A stretch of 64,000 bases of DNA from the NCBI GenBank assembly GCA_010015745.1, contig ML978285.1, positions 1 to 64,000 of the forward strand. The letters run 5' to 3'. This document shows, piece after piece, positions 56,961 to 64,000 of this stretch. The stretch is from Setomelanomma holmii. Its lineage: Eukaryota > Ascomycota > Dothideomycetes > Pleosporales > Phaeosphaeriaceae. Made by a program: the position numbers and the translations under genes. Numbering within the stretch: the stretch's first letter is position 1; each line of letters starts with the position of its first letter. Below the pieces are notes generated by a model that saw only the letters and a program-made list of their open reading frames with translations, was not told the DNA's origin and did not search any database.

Positions 56961-58139
56961 TCAGCCTACCTCTATACAACACATTCTTGGCGACATGTAT
57001 TTTTTTCTGTTTTTGATACACACATCACGGCCGATTGAACCTCAAAACATAGCGAGGAGTTGATTTGAATTTTTTTGTATAATACTTAACCATATACCCC
57101 GTTTGTGTGGGCGGCGAGTGGGATGGACATTAGCAGGTAGAAATAGTTGCGCAGAGCACAGTGCTTGGCTTTAAGCTGGAGGACGGATGGGTTAGGCTTG
57201 TTGGGTAATGATCACGATGTTATGACCCTTCAACTATTCCTCTTGATTTATGCAAGATGTGGTACATTTCTTCTTGGTGCCAATGCCATTCCCAAGGACG
57301 TGCTTTCAGCCTCACATTCGAGCATACAAGAAAAGTCTCCTGGCAATTTTTTTACTAACATGCAGGGCTGAGAAACTCGAGATTCTCGTGCTCTTTTTTT
57401 GGGAATCCAGGAAACTATCGTGCTAACGCTGACCCTGCCGAGATGGCATCGTACAACCTCATGAGGCAAGGGAGAGTTCTAGGGGTCCGTGCATCTTACT
57501 CCATGCGTGAAAGCGCCTGCGAGCTCAGCCGCTCTAAGTGAGTCACATTCACATGATCACGCGTCGCGGAAGTCTCGCCGACTTTGTGTGGATCGAATCT
57601 CGTTAAGTCATGAAGCGCACATATTCAAAAGTCGCGTTCGCGATGCGCTTGAGTGCTATGTCTGTTCTGTCGAGGTAGCAACTGTTCACATACGTCATTA
57701 GCCAGCTGTGTTGTCATTACAAGGCAGCAGGCATGTCCCATGTTCTTCCAGTGCGCCAAATCAACATTGCAGCCTTAGTTGCCTGACTTGCTGCCCGTCC
57801 AACCACAGAGCCCGACAACGCCATTGACGAATAAGAGTCTTGTTGTCCATGCAGGTGTTGCACTGCCGCCCCGTAGGCTGCAGGGGTGAAGCTTGGCAGG
57901 GCTAATACTGGCTTCCATATAAGCCCAGCCTTCCCCCACAGGTCAGGCTTCACGCCTCTCAGACAAGCCTCAGCTCGACAAAGAAAGTGTGTATCTCGCG
58001 ATACACATTGAGTTCCTCGGACCAGCACTTTTGCCATCAAAAGCGCCAATTCGAGAGCTTCCAGAGCTTCCATATTCAGCGTCACCTGTCACTCATTAAA
58101 ATTCATTCGCTAACCAAAACGATTCGTTTCTTCGCCAAC
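56961..58139. other. Intergenic region
   Basis: About 1.2 kb. Poly-T tracts near 57000-57020 and 57068-57078 fit the 3' untranslated end of the TBC gene. Small frames only; the final 150 bp are the leader of the BTB gene. Confidence 0.45.
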
Positions 58140-58988
58140 ATGTTCGGAAAACGTTCATTCGCTAGTTCGAAGGATCGCTCGGGCAAGATAACTAAACAGC
58201 CGAAGAAATCGTTCCGCGATGCTTCGAAGATGAAGATGGTCGAGAAGCAGGATATTCGAATGCAGTCTCGCAAGGACAGTCCGATGATGGAGAGCGCGTC
58301 GCCAAATCTCACTGCGGCCATTGTCACAGTGTGCGTTGGTCGCGATCAACGATTGTTTGCAGCCCACGAAGATGTGCTCTCTCATTCGCCCTTCTTCGCA
58401 GATATGCTACGAGGACAGTTCTTCGAATCTTCTGCGAATCGACGCATCGACCTGCCGGACGAAGAGCCTGAGGTTTTCTCCTGTATCCTTGAGTACCTCT
58501 ACAAGGGGGATTATTATCCCACTTTGACGTTCGACAAGCGTCGAGCGACCTGGATGCTTGAGGGAGCTGTCAGCTCACCGGACCCAAATAGAACCGACCG
58601 GGGCTGCTCTGTTGAGCCGACGCTGTTCCACTCAGGTGTTGGTGACGTGATTCTACGCGATACTGCCATATATTGCGCAGCTGAGCGGTACCAACTCAGC
58701 GAGCTCAAGAAGGTAGCTCTGCGCAAGCAGGGTCTGCAGTCAGGCATCGAAGTGGGAGTCATTCTACGATCCGCCCGCTATGCCTATGAAAACACACCTG
58801 AAACGGACTCGGCTCTCAGAGCGCATTACCTCGCCCTGATCATCCGCAGCCGAAAAACTTTTAAGCGCAGCGGAACCATGCAGATGGAAATGGAAGTGGG
58901 GGGAAAGATGTTCTTCGACTTGTTCGTAGCGATGTGTAACCACGTCGATGACCTCAGCCACCCCCTGGGCACGCCCAGGACTATCTGA
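58140..58988 (+). CDS. BTB/POZ-domain protein
   Basis: A single exon of 282 aa starting at ATG 58140 (context CAACATGT); the frame is open 51 codons further upstream. The basic N-terminus (residues 1-50) is followed by a BTB fold: AAIVTVCVGRDQRLFAAHED, VLSHSPFFADMLRGQF, RIDLPDEEPEVFSCILEYLY and YYPTL, then the C-terminal helices AIYCAAERYQLSELKKVAL and GVILRSARYAYENTPETDS. Fungal proteins of this type are numerous and are presumed adaptors; targets unknown. It is not a close copy of the BTB gene at 17591-18478. Confidence 0.88.
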   Translation: MFGKRSFASSKDRSGKITKQPKKSFRDASKMKMVEKQDIRMQSRKDSPMMESASPNLTAAIVTVCVGRDQRLFAAHEDVLSHSPFFADMLRGQFFESSANRRIDLPDEEPEVFSCILEYLYKGDYYPTLTFDKRRATWMLEGAVSSPDPNRTDRGCSVEPTLFHSGVGDVILRDTAIYCAAERYQLSELKKVALRKQGLQSGIEVGVILRSARYAYENTPETDSALRAHYLALIIRSRKTFKRSGTMQMEMEVGGKMFFDLFVAMCNHVDDLSHPLGTPRTI

Positions 58989-59784
58989 GGCATCCCACTT
59001 CGCCGAACCTGTTGCAAGACACCCGCAAACATACACAACCGGAGTTCACCAACTTGAACAACTTCACAACTCCAAACTCAACGCAAATTGCCAGCAAGCG
59101 AAGTATGCACCTCGCTCTCTCACGGACAAGAAAAACCAAAAACATGTGATGGATTGATTCCATCAATGGCTTTCGTCGGCGTCGGAACGGCTGGTTGTAT
59201 GCATTGTTATTCCACTCCTACCTTGTCTCTTTACCCCGTGAAGTTTGCTCATCCCTACCACGTCCCTCCCCGAACCTGTATCACCTATCTATTTCTTCTA
59301 CCCCTTCTGCTTGCAGAGGAGTACACGACGACATTCGAAGCTGCGTTTCCTTTGTTTGAGTTGGTGGAAATGGAATGGAGAGGTGTTGTTGATAGGCTTG
59401 GAGCGCAGGGACAACATTTCCGGATGCATGGTAATGCGATGGTCGAGATGGACCGTGCTGGAAGAGTTTCTTCCTAGAGAAGAGCTCATGTCGCGGGACA
59501 GATTGACTGAGACCGCTGAATGGACAGATTGGCTGTGGAGGATGTAGCGGCGTATAATTTAAACCCGGTCGCCGCTATAATCAGTGCTTCCCGTAGTGAT
59601 GATTCCATGTGATGTCTTGTTTCAGTGCTACGAAGTTCTCTTAGCTCTTGATCTAGAAGCCGAACTCGCCTATGCAGTATCTCGTTGCTCAACAAGGAAC
59701 ACAGCATAATGGTGAATCTATGTTCTACTGCATACAAGAGGCCTGGTCTACGAGATATCCCAAACGCCGTCGCACGAGGCTGAG
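58989..59784. other. Convergent intergenic region
   Basis: About 800 bp between the 3' ends of the BTB gene and the inositol monophosphatase gene. A 129-codon plus-strand frame (59088-59477) shows no domain. Confidence 0.4.
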
Positions 59785-60708
59785 TTATATTCCGACCTCG
59801 AATGCGCCATCGACGAGGCCCCAGAACTCCTCGATCACCTCCTTCTGTCCCTTACCTCCCCTTACCGCAAAGTAACGCCTCTCGTCTATCCTTGGGTTCC
59901 AATTTCCAGGATTCGCGTCTACCATCTTCCCACCTGACTCTGTCAATATTACCCAACCAGCGCACACGTCCCAAGCCCAACATCCTGCCTCCCAATAGAT
60001 ATCTAACCCGCCGCTTGCAACTCCGCAAAGGTTCAGGGCAGCGGATCCAAACGATCGCAGACCATGTACCATACCTCCGCCATCCTCCTTAGTCGCTGCT
60101 AATCGCTTGAACGTCTCGTTCTTAACCTTGAAATCATTCCCTGACCTGTCTGATCCCCACTCCACCGCGACCAAACATGAATTCAGTGTCTCAAGCGGAG
60201 TAGGCGGCGATAACGGGAGCTTATGTGTTTGATTCAGATACGCGCCTTGTCCTTTGATCGCAGAGTATAGTGTTTGTGTGAAAGGGTTATAGACGATGCC
60301 TATTGTGGGCTCGAGATCGACGGCGAAACCGAGCGAGATAGACACGTATGGGTACCGATGTACGAAGTTCGTCGTGCCGTCTATCGGATCGCAAATGAAT
60401 GTCGGAGCAGCTGTGAGCTTGTTGCCGGGCTTGTATGTTTCTTCGCCCATGAATGGGAAGTCTGGATAGCGTTTGCGCAGGGATGTAGAGACTAGGGTTT
60501 CGACAACACGATCGGTTTCGGTGACGAGATCAACAGCTTTGGCATATTAGACTCTCTCCTAGACAAGGCTGTTTATGTTTCGAAGCTTACAATTCTTCTT
60601 TGAGCTTGCGTCTTCAGTCGTGGGCTTTGCAGCGACAATACGCTCTCCAGCCTGTTTGGCGATGGAGATCATAAAGTCATGGATCTCTCGAAGGTTGAGG
60701 TTTGCCAT
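59785..60708 (-). CDS. Inositol monophosphatase
   Basis: Two exons, 60708-60591 and 60536-59785 (intron 54 bp, GTAAGC...CAAAG), encode 289 aa. All metal-site motifs are present: FMGEETY, CDPIDGTTNFVHRYP and the C-terminal WEAGCWAWDVCAGWVILTES. GIVYNPFTQTLYSAIKGQGA is the usual core segment. The enzyme releases inorganic phosphate from inositol 1-phosphate with magnesium, supplying inositol for phosphatidylinositol synthesis; it is inhibited by lithium in the family. A quinate-pathway relative (qa-X type) of the same superfamily is a less likely alternative. Confidence 0.95.
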
Positions 60709-61134
60709 TGTGACTTGTGAGAGTATATGAGACCCGCGAAAAATAGAATTGAGTGATGCTTCTACAAAAGTCTGGAGCTCCAACAGCTTCCAACGTCACA
60801 GGTGGCTAGTGGGCCCCTCGGCGGGGCAGGGTCCATCGACACAGATCTGCAGGGACCACCACGTGGGGTCCACGCCAGGGCAATACGCACCTTCGAAAGG
60901 AACAACTCTTAGCAAACATCACCTCATGCATCGAAGAAATGTCCATCAAGAGCGCCGCGCTGCACGTGGCCGATGAGTGATTCACAAAGAAGATACATTG
61001 CCGCTTTTCATATAGAACGAATTATTCGAAGACGACGCGGACAAACGCACACGTTCCTGGCACGAGGGTAATTGTTACCATTATCCATCAATGTATCGTA
61101 CAAGACTGAAGCGAAACGACAAGGCAGACAGGAC
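60709..61134. other. Intergenic region
   Basis: Promoter of the inositol monophosphatase gene and flank of the minisatellite. No gene seen. Confidence 0.4.
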
Positions 61135-61240
61135 ATTGCTGATGTTATCTATTGCTGATGCTATCTATTGCTGATGTTATCTATTGCTGATGTTATCTAT
61201 TGCTGATGTTATCTATTGCTGATGTTATCTATTGCTGATG
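61135..61240. repeat. 16-bp minisatellite, 6.6 copies
   Basis: Six full copies of ATTGCTGATGTTATCT plus ten bases of a seventh. The second copy has C for T at the eleventh base. It lies 115 bp from the end of the aldo-keto reductase pseudogene. The unit is unrelated in sequence to the other 16-bp minisatellite. Confidence 0.97.
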
Positions 61241-61355
61241 AAGTGCCTATGGTGCAGAGGTTGCAAGATTCATGGAAAGCAGAAAAATGTTCGTCAGTTG
61301 AAAGTCGAATCATGCCCTTCAAAAGGTCTTTCTCCCAAGAGTGAGCGGCACCATT

Positions 61356-62548
61356 TTAAGCCTCTTTTGCTGTGTCCACATAGCTCAGGGCCTTAGCTTC
61401 AGGCGTAGATCGAAAGCCTGCTAATTCAATGCTCTCGACAAATTTGCGGATTTCGGCTTCCTCGTCATCGGACAGAATTATCTCAAGAGCGTCCCAATTC
61501 TCTTTCAGATACTTTTGCTTCTTGGTACCAGGAATTGCAAACATCTCGGAACCTTGTTTCAAGATCCAAGCAAGAGTCAATTGAGCCACCGAGCACTGCT
61601 TCTTGCTAGCGAAGGCCTCCAGCTGCCCGACAGCTTTTGCGTTAGTCGGAAGATTCTCCTCACTCCACCATGGCATTAGCTTTGCACGAATGTCATCGGC
61701 CCCACTGACTGAGTCTTGGGTGGTGAATGCGCCGGTCGGTAAGTAAGCCTCTGCCCAGAGGAGACGAGCAGACCACGGCGACACCTAGCTCGCGACACGT
61801 CGCAAGAAGAGCAATGCCTTCGTCACTTTCGATGCTGCGCACGAAAGGTGAATATGCGGTCTAGATCGCGGCGACTTGTGCGATCTTGCAAGCCCGTCGC
61901 AGAGCCGTGGAACTTACGCCACAAAGCCTGATGTGCTTAATCTTTCCTTCCCTAGTCGCTGTCAGTCTCTGCCTCGATATCAATTCTCAAAGGATTACCA
62001 AAACTTTTGAAGATCTACCATCGCTCGCATCGTTTCTTCGACCGGCGTTTCAAGATTCACGCGGTGTGCATAGACTATGTACCGGTCAGCGTTAGGGTCT
62101 TGAACGTTGATAGGCTCACTGACATAGGTCGATACTTTCAACGCCCAACTTTGCCAGGCTGGACTCGCATGCTTTCTTGCAGTACTCTGCGGTGCTGTCT
62201 ACGCCGAGCATTTTCAGACCGTCCATGATCAAGCCGAACTTGGTGGCGAGAAAGACCTTGTCCCTCTTCCCGCTCTGCCGGAACCAACGGCCTAACATTT
62301 CTTCACCCTCACCATAGATGCTCGAAGCTGTCAGTCTCAGCAACCGAGGGATGGCAGTGATCGTACTCGGAAGTGTCCCAGAAGGTGGCTCCAAGCTCAA
62401 CGGCGTAGTCGAGGAACTTGAATTACTCTTGTTCATTCGGTGGTGTGCCATAGACGCCGGCTGACACGCCCATGAGACCAAGACCAAGCGCCGGTATATT
62501 TGGACCATCCTTGCCAAGGACGCGCAGATACGCTTGCTGAGAGGCCAT
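61356..62548 (-). pseudogene. Aldo-keto reductase pseudogene (AKR family, Yakc-like)
   Basis: On the minus strand from ATG 62548 the AKR barrel can be followed: IPALGLGLMGVSAG, LDYAVELGATFWDTS, an intron joining to IYGEGEEMLGRWF, KVFLATKFGL, SLAKLGVESIDL, an intron joining to YAHRVNLETPVEETMR, GKEGKIKHI, VRSIESDEGIALLA, VAVVCSSPLGRGLLT, then SVAQLTLAWILKQG and the end. Three lesions kill it: TAA at 62423-62425, TAG at 61861-61863 where Gln is expected, and a 4-bp tandem duplication (CGGTCGGT, 61733-61740) that shifts the frame just before the C-terminal third. Exons and introns are otherwise complete, so inactivation is fairly recent. The usual product reduces carbonyls with NADPH. Confidence 0.87.
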
Positions 62549-62959
62549 GTCGTCCAAGTCAGATTGATGCAGTGTGGACTAGCGAGAGAATGAACTGCAG
62601 TGTAATGTGGGCAGCTCAAGGGCCTGTTTTCCATACATATTTATACTTGATGTGTTCAACACCTGTTCGCACTGTTCGGACTCCTTGGCCTCTCTCAAGT
62701 CCGACATATCAGCTTTCTATGACCTTTTCGATCTCCGTAAAGGTGTGACTGGTTCGATATTTTGCCAAAACGTATGCTGACTACTCCTTCTTCACACATT
62801 CTTTCAGCGTCCAATCACCGGCCGAGAATTCCGAGCATATGCAGAACAACCTAGCTGCATCTAGTATAGCCTCGAACAAACCAGGCTTACAAGATGGATC
62901 GGTACTCACCATAACCTTCCTTCCACTGTCTCTCATGAGCGGTCAATCTGCTCGCCTCG
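62549..62959. promoter_or_regulatory. Divergent promoter between reductase and regulator pseudogenes
   Basis: 411 bp separate the start codons of two divergent genes, an arrangement typical of a regulator next to its target. No specific binding site was identified. Both genes are broken. Confidence 0.5.
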
Positions 62960-64000
62960 ATGCCGCACACCAGGTCCGGATGTCGGACATGCAAGTCAGT
63001 CAGCCGAGCAACAGCTAGCGATGCTTGAGGGGTACTAACCGACGACAGATCCCTCAAGTTGAAGTGTGATGGAGGCCGCCCAGCGTGTCGTAGGTGCGTC
63101 TCGACCAGGCGAACATGTAGTGGCTACGGAACCTGGGGTGATGGAGGTACTAGTAACCTTCAGTCACGGCTCGAAGTCGGATCCTCAACCCATAGCACTG
63201 GCCCTCTTTTAGCTCCAATCGTCAGGCGAGTCAGCAAAGAGGAGAGCATCTACTTCGCGTGGTATCAGCATAAAACTGCAAAGTAACTCCCGGGCGCATT
63301 TGTGACAACATTTTGGAGCTCTTTGTTGTACAAAGCAAGCATGGAAGAGCCGGCTGTTCTCAACGCCATGCTTACACTAAGCTCTGCGCATAAGGGTGGC
63401 ACATTACATCAAGCTACAGCGCCGCGTGCTCAGCACAGTCTCGACGAGCGCTTCTTGTTGCAGCACTACAGCGCATCCATCAACGGTCTGGCGCCGCACC
63501 TCGTCGGTCGAAACCGATACTCGTTACGCGTCGTCCTAATTACATGCATGCTCTTCATATTGTTTGGAATATCTTCGCGGAAATATTCGCTCCGCGCAAG
63601 TTCATCTTCACAGTGGTCTATCGGTCCTTGCGTCCTTTCAGAAAGCGTCAGGCTCGACAGGAAGCACTGCTGTTACGCGTAGGCACGAATCGGATGATGA
63701 ATGCATCAGGGAAGCAATGGTGCGGCTGTACGTTCAGCGAGAACTGTTCAGCCAATTCCAACAACCTATAAGCTTGAGTTTCCACCACTTGACAATACCC
63801 GCACAAGAACCACCACGTTTTCTTACTTATGACCTTGCTTGGCAACACCTGGAGCGTGTCTTCTGCCGGATATCCGAACTCACCAGCATCGGCCAGCCAG
63901 AGACATTGGAGAATGCACCAAGTCAGCCAGGATGCACACGAGCTCTGGAACAGGCTGCCATTCGGGCCCAGCTCGCGCAATGGCTCAATGTCTTCGAAGT
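62960..64000 (+). pseudogene. Zn2Cys6 transcription factor pseudogene (runs off the window)
   Basis: The ATG at 62960 gives MPHTRSGCRTCK; a 54-bp intron (62995-63048, branch TACTAAC) joins it to SLKLKCDGGRPACRRC and VSTRRTCSGYG, completing a canonical C6 zinc cluster (C-x2-C-x6-C-x6-C-x2-C-x6-C). The fungal transcription-factor middle region follows (EESIYFAWYQ, LPGAFVTTFWSSLL, EPAVLNAMLTLSSAHKGG). Two lesions are visible: TAA at 63283-63285 just before LPGAF, and one extra T near 63560-63564 that shifts the frame within TCMLFI; after it the frame is intact (CLEYLRGNIRSAQ, DECIREAMVRLYVQRELFSQ) to the window edge. The C-terminus is outside. Confidence 0.85.

Noticed and set aside
57717..58085. 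122-codon minus-strand frame
   Set aside because: It overlaps the leader of the BTB gene, has no domain and no splice sites.
50789..61240. Tandem arrays considered as CRISPR-like
   Set aside because: Units are head-to-tail without unique spacers, and the genome is eukaryotic.
1..64000. tRNA or rRNA genes
   Set aside because: No cloverleaf A-box/B-box pairs or rRNA motifs were noticed on reading either strand; a covariance-model scan would be decisive and was not possible.

Overview
The window is nuclear DNA of a filamentous ascomycete, probably a Dothideomycete (the class is inferred from how the protein sequences look; no search was run). Genes are compact, on both strands, and interrupted by short introns (mostly 46-60 bp, GT/GC donors, CTRAY-like branch sites, AG acceptors). 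I rebuilt 20 complete or near-complete genes by joining frames across introns. In every spliced model listed as a CDS with given splice sites, the summed exon length is a multiple of three.

Left end (1 to about 8 kb) is a graveyard. It holds the end of a Ty1/copia retrotransposon (RT and RNase H with four in-frame stops, polypurine tract, 169-bp LTR with perfect 6-bp terminal inverted repeats). The copia copy interrupts an unidentified minus-strand frame, and that frame in turn truncates a dead Dcr2-like metallophosphoesterase. A protein kinase pseudogene and about 3 kb with almost no recognisable genes follow.

Middle (8.4 to 61 kb) is ordinary housekeeping territory: AIM6-like phosphodiesterase (8.4 kb), EF-hand MscS channel (11.3 kb), BTB protein (17.6 kb), PLP-homeostasis protein (19.5 kb), alpha/beta hydrolase (20.9 kb), secreted aldose 1-epimerase (22.9 kb), Sip5-like protein (25.2 kb), nitrilase-family hydrolase (28.5 kb), EthD protein (30.2 kb), eIF3l (31.2 kb), coiled-coil protein (33.6 kb), nucleolar-type RRM protein (36.1 kb), small Cys-rich membrane protein (38.2 kb), COX14-like protein (38.9 kb), DUF2458 protein (40.2 kb), Ser/Thr-rich surface protein (42.0 kb), HSF-type transcription factor (43.7 kb), F-box protein (47.2 kb), xanthine phosphoribosyltransferase (49.5 kb), UBE2L3-like E2 (51.7 kb), TBC Rab-GAP (53.7 kb), second BTB protein (58.1 kb) and inositol monophosphatase (59.8 kb). 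These do not form one pathway; neighbours mostly share divergent promoters of 0.4-0.8 kb.

Right end (61.3 kb to the edge) is again decayed: an aldo-keto reductase pseudogene and a divergently transcribed Zn2Cys6 transcription factor pseudogene, which look like the remains of a small inducible metabolic locus. Two 16-bp minisatellites lie in intergenic DNA, one of them interrupted by a 10-N assembly gap.

I found no CRISPR array, tRNA, rRNA or plainly new multi-gene system. The most notable observations are three GC-AG introns among 37 reconstructed, the nested insertions at the left edge, and the doubly inactivated reductase/regulator pair at the right edge.
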